Counted from the stretch's first letter, positions 27,643 to 37,681 are shown. The stretch: 64,000 nucleotides of DNA from Xanthomonas sp. XNM01 (GCF_014851915.1 NZ_JACVAP010000002.1:434001-498000), one strand, 5' to 3'. Numbers and translations are program-made. The notes: a model not told the origin generated them from the letters alone.

Positions 27643-28950
27643 GAGCGGGCTCGACCGCGACCGTCGTGCCTGGTGACGTATTGGCCAGAACAGACGGATG
27701 GTGGTCGGCTTCGCGCGGCCTGCTGCATGCGGATCGTCTGCTGATGCAGGAGCGGGCTCGACCGCGACCGCCATGCCCGGTGACGCATCGGCCAGGACGG
27801 GTGGATGGCGGTCGGCCTCAAGCGGCCTCCTGCAGGCGGGGCCGTCGTTGTAGGAGCGGGCTCGACCGCGACCGCCATGACCCGGTGACGCATCGGCCAG
27901 GACGGGTGGATGGCGGTCGGCCTCGAGCGGCCTCCTACAGGCGGTGCCGTCGTTGCAGGAGCGGACTCGACCGCGACCGCCATGCCGGGCGCCGCATCGG
28001 CCAGAACGGATGGATGGTGGTTGGCCTCGAGCGGCCTCCTGCAGGCGGATCGTCCGCCGATGTAGGAGCGGACTCGACCGCGACCGCCATGCCGGGTGAC
28101 GCATCGGCCAGGACGGATGGATGGCGGTCGGCCTCGCGCGGCCTTCTACAGGCGGTGCCGTCGTTGTAGGAGCGGGCTCGACCGCGAGCGCCATGCCCGG
28201 TGACGCATTGGCCAGGACGGATGGACGGCGGTCGGCCTCGAGCGGCCTCCTGCAGGTGGTGCCGTCGCTGTAGGACCGGGCTCGACCGCGAGCGCCATGC
28301 CCGGTGACGCATCGGCCAGGACGGATGGATGGCGGTCGGCCTCGCGCGGCCTTCTACAGGCGGTGCCGTCGTTGTAGGAGCGGGCTCGACCGCGAGCGCC
28401 ATGCCCGGTGACGCATTGGCCAGGACGGATGGATGGCGGTCGGCCTCGCGCGGCCTCCTGCAGGCGGTGCCGTCGCTGCAGGAGCGGGCTCGACCGCGAC
28501 CGCCATGCCGGTGATGCATCGGCCAGGACGGATGGATGGCGGTCGGCCTCAAGCGGCCTCCTACAGGCGGATCGTCTGCCGATGTAGGAGCGGTCGGCCT
28601 CAAGCGGCCTCCTGCAGGCGGATCGTCCGCCAATGTAGGAGCGGGCTCGACCGCGACCGCCATGCCGGGCGCCGCATCGGCCAGGACGGATGGATGGCGG
28701 TCGGCCTCGCGCGGCCTCCTGCAGGCGGATCGTCCGCCGATGTAGGAGCGGGCTCGACCGCGACCGCCATGCCGGGCGCCGCATCGGCCAGAACGGATGG
28801 ATGGTGGTCGGCCTCAAGCGGCCTCCTACAGGCGGATCGTCCGCTGATGTAGGAGCGGACTCGACCGCGACCGCCATGCCGAGTGACGCATCGGCCAGGA
28901 CGGATGAGTGGCGGTCGGCCTCAAGCGGCCTCCTGCAGGCGGGGCCGTCG
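27640..28950. repeat. tandem array of 13 REP/BIME-like units
   Basis: Units begin TAGGAGCGG (or CAGGAGCGG) at 27640, 27747, 27851, 27956, 28063, 28167, 28271, 28375, 28479, 28585, 28636, 28743 and 28850: period 104-107, except one unit of 51 with an internal deletion. Each unit holds two hairpins in inverted order: GCGG-loop-CCGC (loop GCTCGA or ACTCGA) near its start and GGCC-loop-GGCC (loop TCGAGC, TCAAGC or TCGCGC) near its end, with the 8-base arms TGYAGGAG/CTCCTRCA outermost and CGACCGCCAT against ATGGCGGTCG inside. Substitutions fall mostly in loops. Two linker types alternate, ending in CGATG or in CGTTG. The array lies between convergent genes, the usual REP location. Confidence 0.9.
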
Positions 28951-28963
28951 CCACGACGGCCCC
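28941..28963 (-). terminator. hairpin ending the DUF885 transcript
   Basis: Perfect 10-bp stem GGGGCCGTCG / CGACGGCCCC with loop CCA, ten bases beyond the stop at 28973. The left arm is the tail of the last repeat unit (the same GGGGCCGTCG occurs at the end of the unit beginning 27747), so the repeat contributes half of the hairpin. No T-tract. Confidence 0.6.
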
Positions 28964-28972
28964 GCGCCGGCC

Positions 28973-30778
28973 TCACTCGATCGGCTGGTCCAGCATCAGC
29001 TGGCGCACGAAGCGCACCGGCGGTGCGCCGTAGGACAGGACCTGGTCGTGATAGGTCTTCAGGTCGAAGGCCTCGCCGCGTGCTTCCTCGACCGCCTTGC
29101 GCATGTCGAAGTGTTCCTGCACACCGACGAAGTAGGTCGGCAGCTGGGCGGAGCTGAGCTGGGCGCGGATCCACTTGCCCGACGCCTCGCTCTCCTGCTG
29201 GAAGGTGTCGTGGGTCATCAGCCGCATCGCCTGCTCGCGGCTCCAGCCGTCCACGTGCACGCCCTGGTCGAGGATCGCGTTGGCCACGCTGCGCAGATAG
29301 AACTTCAGCTGGACCAGGCGGAACAGCGGGTCGTTGTCGAGGTAACCGGCGTCGGCCATCATCTTCTCGGTGTAGACCGCCCAGCCCTCGGCGAACATGC
29401 CCGAGCGCAGCACCGCACGCAGCGTCGACGGGAACTTGCCCGAATGCCAGCCTTCCAGGTAATGGCCCGGCGTGCCCTCGTGGATGCTCAGCAGGTGGAT
29501 CATCCGGCTGTTGTACTCGCGCAGGAACGAATCGACCTGCTGCTGGTTCCAGTCCTCCGGAATCGGCGAGACCGCGTAGAAGGTCTTCAGGTGCTTGTCC
29601 AGCGGGCCGGGCGAGTCGCAGTAGGCGACCGCGACGCCGCGCTGGAATTCCGGCATCAGGATGATCTCGACCTGGGTGTCGGGCAGGGTCATCAGGTCGT
29701 GCTGGCGGACGAACGCCGTCGCGTGGTCGAGCGCGACCTTTGCGTCCTCGACCACCTTGTCGCGCGCCGGGCGCTCGGCATACGCCAGTTCCAGCGCCGC
29801 TTCGATCGCGGCCTGGCGCTGGTCGTCGCTGGGGCTGTCGGGCAGCGCCGGCGCATCGGCGCGGTCCTTCAGCACGGTACGGGCGATGCCGTACATCTCG
29901 TCGCGCACCCGGGCCAGCTCGGCACGGGCGCGTTCGCCGATCTGCGCGCGCGACAGCGAGGAGTTCAGCGCGAACTGCAGCTTCTGGTCGTACAGCGTCG
30001 CGCCGATGCGAAAGTCGCCCTTCGCGTTCGGCACCAGGGTGCCGTCCAGCCAGGCCTGGTGCTCGTCGACCGCGGCCTTGAGGCCGTCGATCGCCGCCCG
30101 CAGCCGCTGCTGGCCGTCGGCCGGCAGTTCGCCGATGTGCGGGACGATGAAGCTGTCGACGATGCTCAGGATGCCGCGGTTCTGCCGGGCGACGGTCTCG
30201 GCGTGGATCTTCGGCACTCGGGCCGGATCGAGGTTGGCGCGGGCCTGCGCCAGCAGCGCCGGCAGCTTCTCCATGCGCGAGGTGGCCGACACCAGACGCT
30301 CGGGCAGCGGCGCGAAGTCGCGCGAGACCAGGTCGTACAGCGAGCCGCCGGCCATGCTGTTGTAGGACAGCGGATCCCAGGCCCAGGACTGCAGCACCTC
30401 GGCCGACCAGATGTCGGCTTCCAGCTTGTTGCGCAGGATCGATGCGTCGACCTGGTTCTCGCGCGACAGTGCCGCCACGTCGATCGCCTGCAGATCGGTC
30501 AGCAGGCCGCGGCGCGCATCGAGCGCACGCTGCCGGCCTTCGGCGCTGAGGTCGTCCAGCTCGGCGTCGAAGCGGTGGTCGCCGATGCCGGTGGCCCAGA
30601 TCGGCGAGAGCTGGATCCAGGTGTCGACCGCGCGTGCGGACAGCGCGGAGAACGCCGCATCCGCTGCCGCGTCGCCGGCCTGGGCGGTGTCGGCGGTGCC
30701 GCCAGGCGCGGGCGGTGTGGACGGCTGGCAGGCGGCCAGGCCGGCAGCGAGCGAGAGGGCGAGCAGGGTGCGGCGCAT
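28973..30778 (-). CDS. DUF885 lipoprotein, putative zinc peptidase
   Basis: 601 residues, full length. Lipobox LAAGLAAC (Cys17) anchors it to a membrane. After the helical N-terminal half comes the metal site HEGTPGHYLE with His433, Glu434 and His439, followed by FAEGWAVYTE, whose glutamate completes the usual ligand set. The family is related to M32-like carboxypeptidases and is thought to act on peptides in the periplasm. Second DUF885 member of the window (see 1-679). Upstream lies the promoter of the TldD gene, divergently oriented. Confidence 0.88.
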   Translation of the reverse strand: MRRTLLALSLAAGLAACQPSTPPAPGGTADTAQAGDAAADAAFSALSARAVDTWIQLSPIWATGIGDHRFDAELDDLSAEGRQRALDARRGLLTDLQAIDVAALSRENQVDASILRNKLEADIWSAEVLQSWAWDPLSYNSMAGGSLYDLVSRDFAPLPERLVSATSRMEKLPALLAQARANLDPARVPKIHAETVARQNRGILSIVDSFIVPHIGELPADGQQRLRAAIDGLKAAVDEHQAWLDGTLVPNAKGDFRIGATLYDQKLQFALNSSLSRAQIGERARAELARVRDEMYGIARTVLKDRADAPALPDSPSDDQRQAAIEAALELAYAERPARDKVVEDAKVALDHATAFVRQHDLMTLPDTQVEIILMPEFQRGVAVAYCDSPGPLDKHLKTFYAVSPIPEDWNQQQVDSFLREYNSRMIHLLSIHEGTPGHYLEGWHSGKFPSTLRAVLRSGMFAEGWAVYTEKMMADAGYLDNDPLFRLVQLKFYLRSVANAILDQGVHVDGWSREQAMRLMTHDTFQQESEASGKWIRAQLSSAQLPTYFVGVQEHFDMRKAVEEARGEAFDLKTYHDQVLSYGAPPVRFVRQLMLDQPIE

Positions 30779-30903
30779 GCGGTCATCCGGGAGCGAGGGA
30801 ACAGCCGCGCAGGATAGGACGGAAGCGCGTGTGCCGCACCCGCTGGCGTGCGCCGCGTCGCATCCGTGCGGGCCGACGCGCCTGCGCGCGTGCCGGAAGT
30901 CAT

Positions 30904-30933
30904 TTGACCGCGCCGCGGGCGGCTGGCATCAAT
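30904..30933 (+). promoter_or_regulatory. promoter of first TldD gene
   Basis: TTGACC (30904-30909), 18-base spacer, ATCAAT (30928-30933). The block AAGTCATTTGAC around the -35 is repeated before the second TldD gene at 32751, showing that the promoter was duplicated with the gene. The implied leader is about 75-80 bases. Confidence 0.65.
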
Positions 30934-31016
30934 GCGGTCCGCCCGGTGCATCCATCGCACCTGCTGCCGCCTGCGTCCATCGCCCCGCGCATGGCCGCCC
31001 GGATCCGGAGAATGCC

Positions 31017-32651
31017 GTGCACAGACGTGATTTCCTTGCCCTCGGCGGTGTCGCTGCCGGCGGCCTCCTGCTGCCGGCCTGGTTCGGCCGCGCGATCGCC
31101 GCCGAACAGCTGCAGTCCACGCTGGACATCGGGTTCAAGAAACGTCTGGCCGATGCGGCGCTGGCCGCGGCGACGGGCGCGGGCGCCAGCTACTGCGACG
31201 TGCGCATCGGCCGCTACCTGCGCCAGTTCATCAACACGCGCGAGGACAAGGTCCAGAACGTCGTCAACGCCGAGTCCACCGGCGCCGGCGTCCGCGTGAT
31301 CGTCGGTGGCGCCTGGGGCTTCGCCGCGACCAACCAGCTGGACGAGGCCGGCATCGTCCGTGCCGCGCGCCAGGCCGCGGCGATCGCCCGCGCCAATGCG
31401 CGCCTGCAGCAGGTGCCGGTACAGCTGGCCGCAGTGAAGGGCGTCGGCGAGGTCAGCTGGAAGACGCCGATCCGGGTCAACGGCATGGCCGTGCCGGTCA
31501 AGGACAAGATCGACCTGCTGCTGGGCGTCAACGCGGCGGCGATCGAGGCCGGCGCCGATTTCGCTGCGTCCAACCTGTTCCTGGTCAACGAACAGAAATA
31601 CTTCGCCAGCACCGATGGCTCCTACATCGACCAGGACGTGCACCGGATCTGGGCGCCGTTCACCGTCACCGCGATCGACAAGAGCAGCGGCAGGTTCCGC
31701 ACCCGCGATGGCCTGTCCGCGCCGACGGGCATGGGCTACGAGTATCTCGACGGCGACCGTGCAGGGCGGTACGAGCTTCCGGGCGGCGTGGTCGCCTACG
31801 GCAGCTCCTACGACATGCGCGAGGACGTGGTCGCCGCGGCGAAGCAGGCGCGGGCCAAGCTGTCGGCGCCGTCGGTGAAACCCGGAAAGTACGATCTGGT
31901 GCTGGATCCGTCCAACCTGTTCCTGACCATCCACGAGAACGTCGGCCACCCGCTGGAGCTGGACCGCGTGCTCGGCTACGAGGCCAACTACGCCGGTACC
32001 AGCTTCGCCACGCTGGACAAGCGCGAGAGCGGCTACCGCTGGGGCAGCGACATCGTCAACTTCGTCGCCGAACGCACCCGGCCGGGCAGTCTCGGCGCGG
32101 TCGGCTACGACGATGAGGGCGTGAAGACGAAGGAATGGAACCTGGTCGAGAACGGCGTGCTGGTCGACTACCAGACCATCCGCGACCAGGCCCACATCCT
32201 CGGCAAGTCGGCATCCGATGGCTGCTGCTATGCAGACTCGTGGGACAGCGTGCAGTTTCAGCGCATGCCCAACGTATCGCTGGCCGCGGGCAAGGCGCCG
32301 CTGACGGTCGAGCAGATGATCGCCGGCGTGGACAACGGCATCTACATCCATGGCCGCGGCTCGTATTCGATCGACCAGCAGCGCTACAACGCGCAGTTCG
32401 GCGGCCAGCTGTACTACGAGATCAGGAACGGCAGGATCACCCTCCAGATCGAGGACGTGGCCTACCAGATCCGCACGCCGGAATTCTGGAATGCCTGCTC
32501 TGCGATCTGCGACGAGCGCGACTTCCGCCTCGGCGGTTCGTTCTTCGACGGCAAGGGCCAGCCCAGCCAGGTGTCGGCGGTATCGCATGGCTCGGCGACC
32601 ACGCGCTTCGACGGCATCAACGTGATCAATACCGCGCGCAGCCTGGGATGA
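31017..32651 (+). CDS. Tat-exported TldD-family metallopeptidase, paralogue 1
   Basis: 544 residues. N-terminus HRRDFLALGGVAAGGLLLPAW is a twin-arginine signal, so the folded protein is exported. The rest is TldD/PmbA family: GASYCDVRIGRYLRQF, VNAESTGAGVRVIV, and the TldD metal motif His306-Glu-x3-His311 (HENVGHPLELDR). A C-terminal segment NACSAIC probably supplies the cysteine ligand. Cytoplasmic TldD works with TldE to trim peptides such as microcin B17 and CcdA; here the complex would be extracytoplasmic. The GTG start at 31017 is the only initiation codon compatible with the signal and has CCGGAG upstream. Twin gene follows. Confidence 0.88.
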   Translation: MHRRDFLALGGVAAGGLLLPAWFGRAIAAEQLQSTLDIGFKKRLADAALAAATGAGASYCDVRIGRYLRQFINTREDKVQNVVNAESTGAGVRVIVGGAWGFAATNQLDEAGIVRAARQAAAIARANARLQQVPVQLAAVKGVGEVSWKTPIRVNGMAVPVKDKIDLLLGVNAAAIEAGADFAASNLFLVNEQKYFASTDGSYIDQDVHRIWAPFTVTAIDKSSGRFRTRDGLSAPTGMGYEYLDGDRAGRYELPGGVVAYGSSYDMREDVVAAAKQARAKLSAPSVKPGKYDLVLDPSNLFLTIHENVGHPLELDRVLGYEANYAGTSFATLDKRESGYRWGSDIVNFVAERTRPGSLGAVGYDDEGVKTKEWNLVENGVLVDYQTIRDQAHILGKSASDGCCYADSWDSVQFQRMPNVSLAAGKAPLTVEQMIAGVDNGIYIHGRGSYSIDQQRYNAQFGGQLYYEIRNGRITLQIEDVAYQIRTPEFWNACSAICDERDFRLGGSFFDGKGQPSQVSAVSHGSATTRFDGINVINTARSLG

Positions 32652-32750
32652 CGGGCGCAATGCGATGCACCGCACCGGTGCTGCGGCGCCACAAAGCGGG
32701 GCGGCGATCGGGGTTCGGCGGATTTCTTCGCCACCCATGCCGAAAGTCAT

Positions 32751-32780
32751 TTGACGCTCGCTCCGGGCGACGGCAAGAAT
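32751..32780 (+). promoter_or_regulatory. promoter of second TldD gene
   Basis: TTGACG (32751-32756), 18-base spacer, AAGAAT (32775-32780), preceded by AAGTCAT exactly as before the first TldD gene. It should allow separate expression of the second paralogue and the genes after it. Confidence 0.65.
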
Positions 32781-32871
32781 CGGGCGGTTGCCTGTTCACC
32801 AGCACGTAACGCCCCATCCAACCCGCAGCAAGGGTCCACGTCCGCGCGTGGCCCGCATCCGGAGAACTGCC

Positions 32872-34506
32872 TTGCATAGACGCGACTTCCTGATCCTTGG
32901 CGGCCTTGGTCTCGGCGGTGCCGTGCTTCCGTCCTTCCTGGGGCGCGCGATCGCGGCCGAGCAGCTGCAGTCGGTGATCGACGTGGCCTTCAAGAAGCGC
33001 CTGGCCGATGTGGCGCTGAACGCGGCCACCGGCGCCGGCGCCAGCTACTGCGACGTGCGCATCGGCCGCTACCTGCGCCAGTTCGTGATGACGCGCGAGG
33101 ACAAGGTCCAGAACGTGGTCAACGCCGAGTCCACCGGCGTCGGCGTGCGCGTGATCGTCAACGGTGCCTGGGGCTTCGCCGCCAGCAACCAGCTCGATGA
33201 GGCCAGCGTCGCCAAAGCCGCGCAGCAGGCCGCCGCGATCGCCCGCGCCAACGCGAAGATCCAGACCACGCCGGTGCAACTGGCGCCGGTGAAGGGCGTC
33301 GGCGAGGTCAGCTGGAAGACGCCGATCCGGACCAACGGCATGGCCGTGCCGATCAAGGACAAGGTCGACCTGCTGCTGGGCGTGAACGCCGCGGCAATCG
33401 AGGCCGGCGCGGACTTCGTCAATTCCACCCTGTTCCTGGTCAACGAACAGAAGTATTTCGCCAGCACCGACGGTTCCTACATCGACCAGGACGTGCACCG
33501 GATCTGGGCGCCGATGTCGGTGACCGCGATCGACAAGGCCAGTGGCAAGTTCCGCACCCGCGACGGCCTGTCCGCACCGATGGGCCTGGGCTACGAGTAC
33601 CTGGAGGGCGACAGCCGGCAGAAGTTCGTCAGCCCGAACGGTGTGGTCAACTACGGCCTGTCCTACGACATGCGCGAGGACGCCATCGCCGCGGCGAAGC
33701 AGGCGCGCGCCAAGCTGTCTGCGCCGTCGGTCAAGCCGGGCAAGTACGACCTGGTGCTCGATCCCTCGCACACCTGGCTGACCATCCACGAGGCCATCGG
33801 CCATCCGCTGGAACTGGACCGCGTGCTCGGCTACGAGGCCAACTACGCCGGCACCAGCTTCGCCACGCTGGACAAGCGCGAGCAGCGTTTCCAGTACGGC
33901 AGCGACAAGGTCCAGGTGTTCGCCGACAAGATCCAGCCGGGCAGCCTGGGTGCGGTCGGTTACGACGACGAAGGCGTCAAGTGCAAGCGCTGGGACCTGA
34001 TCAGCGACGGCAAGCTGGTCGACTACCAGACCATCCGCGACCAGGCCCACATCCTCGGCAAGACCGAGTCCGATGGCTGCTGCTATGCCGACTCGTGGTC
34101 GAAGGTGCAGTTCCAGCGCATGCCGAACGTGTCGCTGGCGGCGGGCAAGGACCCGCTGTCGGTCGAGCAGCTGATCGGCGGCGTCGAGAACGGCATCTAC
34201 ATCATCGGCGATGGTTCGTTCTCGATCGACCAGCAGCGCTACAACGCGCAGTTCGGCGGTCAGCTGTTCTACGAGATCAAGAACGGCAAGATCACGCGCC
34301 AGATCGAGGACGTGGCCTACCAGATCCGCACCCCGGAATTCTGGAACGCCTGCTCGGCCATCTGCGACCAGAGCGACTACCGCCTGGGCGGTTCGTTCTT
34401 CGACGGCAAGGGCCAGCCCAGCCAGGTTTCGGCCGTGTCGCACGGCTCGGCCACCGCCCGCTTCGACGGCATCAACGTCATCAACACCGCCCGTTCGCTC
34501 GGCTGA
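32872..34506 (+). CDS. Tat-exported TldD-family metallopeptidase, paralogue 2
   Basis: 544 residues, identical in length to paralogue 1 and alignable without gaps over long stretches. Starts with TTG at 32872 (GGAG at 32861-32864): HRRDFLILGGLGLGGAVLPS is the twin-arginine signal. Metal motif His306-Glu-x3-His311 is HEAIGHPLELDR, closer to canonical TldD than the HENVGH of paralogue 1. Divergence between the copies is concentrated in the signal hydrophobic core and scattered surface positions, while the active-site surroundings are conserved, so both are likely functional. Nineteen bases separate it from the TldE gene. Confidence 0.88.
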   Translation: MHRRDFLILGGLGLGGAVLPSFLGRAIAAEQLQSVIDVAFKKRLADVALNAATGAGASYCDVRIGRYLRQFVMTREDKVQNVVNAESTGVGVRVIVNGAWGFAASNQLDEASVAKAAQQAAAIARANAKIQTTPVQLAPVKGVGEVSWKTPIRTNGMAVPIKDKVDLLLGVNAAAIEAGADFVNSTLFLVNEQKYFASTDGSYIDQDVHRIWAPMSVTAIDKASGKFRTRDGLSAPMGLGYEYLEGDSRQKFVSPNGVVNYGLSYDMREDAIAAAKQARAKLSAPSVKPGKYDLVLDPSHTWLTIHEAIGHPLELDRVLGYEANYAGTSFATLDKREQRFQYGSDKVQVFADKIQPGSLGAVGYDDEGVKCKRWDLISDGKLVDYQTIRDQAHILGKTESDGCCYADSWSKVQFQRMPNVSLAAGKDPLSVEQLIGGVENGIYIIGDGSFSIDQQRYNAQFGGQLFYEIKNGKITRQIEDVAYQIRTPEFWNACSAICDQSDYRLGGSFFDGKGQPSQVSAVSHGSATARFDGINVINTARSLG

Positions 34507-34524
34507 TCCGGAGACACCATCGAC

Positions 34525-35859
34525 ATGAGCATCTTCACCGAAGCGCAGGCCAAGGCCATCCTCGACAAGGTCATCGCGCTGTCGACCGCCGACGAATGCA
34601 CCGCCACGCTCACCGGCGCCATCGACGGCAACATCCGGTTCGCGCTGAACAACGTCTCCACCAGCGGCATCGTCGAGAACACCGAGCTGGGCGTGCAGGT
34701 CGCGTTCGGCAGGCGGGTCGGCACCGCGACCACCAACGCGTTCGACGACGCGGCGCTGGAGCGGGTGGTACGCCGCGCCGAGGAACTGGCGAAGCTAGCG
34801 CCGGAGAACCCCGAGTTCGTGCCGGCCATCGGCAAGCAGGAGTACCGCGCCAGCCCGACCTTCAGCGATTCGACCGCGGCGATCGATCCGGACTACCGCG
34901 CTACCGTGGCGGCCGACTCGATCCTGCCGTGCCGCGAGGGCGGGCTGATCGCGGCCGGCTTCCTGCGCGATGGCCAGAGCTTCGTCGCGATGGCCAACAG
35001 CAACGGCAACTTCGCCTACCAGCAGGCGACCAACTTCAACTACACCTGCACCGTGCGCACCGAGGACGGCCGCGGTTCGGGCTGGGTTGGCCGCAGCCTG
35101 CAGCACGCGAAGGACTTCAAGGCCGGCAGCGACATCCGCACCGCGATCCAGAAGGCCAGCGATTCGGCCGAAGCGCGCGCGCTGGAGCCGGGCAAGTACA
35201 CGGTGATCCTGGAGCCGGCCGCAGCGGCGGGCCTGATCTCCTTCATGATGCGTTTCTTCGATGCGCGCACGGCGGACGAGGGGCGCAGCTTCCTGTCGAA
35301 GAAAGGCGGCGGCAACAAGCTGGGCGAGCAGGTCTACGACCCGCGCGTGAACATCGTCGCCGATCCCTGGCATCCGGACGCGGCGGTGCTGCCCTGGGAC
35401 GGCGACGGCCTGCCGCGCGAGAAGATGGCCATCGTCGAGAACGGCAAGGTCGCCAACCTCAACTACTCGCGGTTCTGGGCGCAGAAGAACGGCAAGCGCG
35501 CGTCCGGCCAGCCCGGCAACCTGCTGATGGCCGGCGGCGACAAGTCCACCGCCGAGCTGGTACGCGGCACCCAGCGCGGCATCCTGGTCACCCGGACCTG
35601 GTACATCCGCATGGTCGACCCGCAGACCGTGCTGCTGACCGGCCTGACCCGCGACGGCACGTTCTACATCGAGAACGGCCAGATCAAGTACCCGGTGAAG
35701 AACTTCCGCTTCAACGAGTCGCCGGTGATCATGCTCAACAACATCGACGAGCTCGGCAGGCCCGAGCGCGTCGCCGGCGACGAGTCCAGCCTGGTGATGA
35801 TGATCCCGCCGATGCGTCTGCGCGATTTCACCTTCACCTCGCTCTCGGACGCCGTCTGA
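34525..35859 (+). CDS. TldE/PmbA-family protein
   Basis: 444 residues of the TldD/TldE superfamily without the HExxxH motif, as expected of the non-catalytic TldE partner. GIVENTELGVQVAFGRRVGT and ANSNGNFAYQQATNFNYTCT are conserved TldE-like regions; VNIVADPWHPDAAVLPWDGD and LLMAGGDKSTAELVRGTQRG lie in the C-terminal half. It has no Sec or Tat signal, in contrast to both TldD partners. Either it is co-exported with a TldD through its Tat signal or it works separately in the cytoplasm. ATG 34525 has GGAGA upstream. Confidence 0.85.
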   Translation: MSIFTEAQAKAILDKVIALSTADECTATLTGAIDGNIRFALNNVSTSGIVENTELGVQVAFGRRVGTATTNAFDDAALERVVRRAEELAKLAPENPEFVPAIGKQEYRASPTFSDSTAAIDPDYRATVAADSILPCREGGLIAAGFLRDGQSFVAMANSNGNFAYQQATNFNYTCTVRTEDGRGSGWVGRSLQHAKDFKAGSDIRTAIQKASDSAEARALEPGKYTVILEPAAAAGLISFMMRFFDARTADEGRSFLSKKGGGNKLGEQVYDPRVNIVADPWHPDAAVLPWDGDGLPREKMAIVENGKVANLNYSRFWAQKNGKRASGQPGNLLMAGGDKSTAELVRGTQRGILVTRTWYIRMVDPQTVLLTGLTRDGTFYIENGQIKYPVKNFRFNESPVIMLNNIDELGRPERVAGDESSLVMMIPPMRLRDFTFTSLSDAV

Positions 35860-35864
35860 CCGCA

Positions 35865-35913
35865 CGGGAGGGACGGTGCGGCGCATCCTCGTCGCGTCGC
35901 ACCGTCCTTCCCG
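35865..35913 (+). terminator. long hairpin between tldE-like and DUF4159 genes
   Basis: Arms of 16 bases (35865-35880 and 35898-35913, core GGACGGTGCG / CGCACCGTCC, one G-U pair) enclose a 17-base loop. No T-tract follows. It may attenuate read-through from the TldD/E genes into the MoxR section, or protect the upstream mRNA from 3' decay. Confidence 0.5.
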
Positions 35914-35949
35914 CTGCTTCGCCCGTCGTTCCCCCGTGCCGGACCTTCG

Positions 35950-36651
35950 ATGATGAAACGCCGTGGCTTCCTGCAGCTCGGGCTCGGTGCCGCCGGCATC
36001 TCGCTGCTGCCGGAGCCGCTGCGCGCCGCGCCCGGCTACGACTTCTGGTTCACCCGGATCCGCTACGCCTCGGGCAACTGGGACGTGGACGCGCGGATGC
36101 CGTCCAACCTGATCACCTCGCTGATCGATTACACCAGCCTGCGGGTCGACCCGAAGGAGCATGTGATCGACCTGGCCGATCCGGCGATCCTGATGGCGCC
36201 GTTCTGTTACCTGTCCGGGCACAAGTTGGTCGAGTTCTCGCCCGATGAGCGCCGCAATTTCGAGCGTTACGTGCGCAACGGCGGCTTCGTCTTCGTCGAC
36301 GACTGCAACCACGACATCGACGGCCTGTTCGCGAAATCCTTCGAGGCGCAGATGGCGGCGATCTTCGGCCGCAGCGCGCTGAAGAAGCTGCCCAACACGC
36401 ATCCGCTTTACAGCAGCTTCTTCCGTTTTCCCGACGGCCCGCCGGCGACCAGCTTCGAGCTCAACGGCTGGGGCGACGATCTGGTCCACGATTACCTCAA
36501 GGGCATCGAGATCGACGGCCGCCTCGGCGTGCTCTACAGCAACAAGGATTACGGCTGCGAGTGGGATTACGACTGGCGCAACAAGCGCTTTCTCGCCGAG
36601 GACAACACGAAGTTCGGCGTCAACATCGTGATGTACGCGCTCAACGGCTAG
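35950..36651 (+). CDS. Tat-exported DUF4159 protein
   Basis: 233 residues. [20 protein letters not shown] is a twin-arginine signal. The mature part is a DUF4159 domain: [38 protein letters not shown] and [20 protein letters not shown], ending [20 protein letters not shown]4159 has a glutamine-amidotransferase-like (ThuA-like) fold and is usually encoded beside MoxR, DUF58 and BatA genes, sometimes fused to BatA; here it is a separate exported protein. Thirty-two bases lie between it and the MoxR gene. Confidence 0.87.
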   Translation: MMKRRGFLQLGLGAAGISLLPEPLRAAPGYDFWFTRIRYASGNWDVDARMPSNLITSLIDYTSLRVDPKEHVIDLADPAILMAPFCYLSGHKLVEFSPDERRNFERYVRNGGFVFVDDCNHDIDGLFAKSFEAQMAAIFGRSALKKLPNTHPLYSSFFRFPDGPPATSFELNGWGDDLVHDYLKGIEIDGRLGVLYSNKDYGCEWDYDWRNKRFLAEDNTKFGVNIVMYALNG

Positions 36652-36683
36652 CTTCTTCCCATCGACAGGTCACTGCCCCACGC

Positions 36684-37676
<993 letters not shown>

Positions 37677-37681
37677 TCCGC

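Noticed and set aside
25759-28194. 811-codon open frame on the - strand across the serine hydrolase and repeats
   Set aside because: Antisense to an intact catalytic gene and partly repeat-derived; no family features.
27640-28950. CRISPR array
   Set aside because: The unit is ~105 bases with imperfect internal inverted pairs, and there are no constant short repeats with unique spacers and no cas genes nearby.
27366-29174. Several long open frames with a repeating ~35-residue motif on both strands (for example with READRHP and ACRRPREADRH blocks)
   Set aside because: They are translations of the REP/BIME array; the period near 105 bases keeps frames open, and changes follow hairpin structure rather than codons. 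No ribosome site or signal supports coding.
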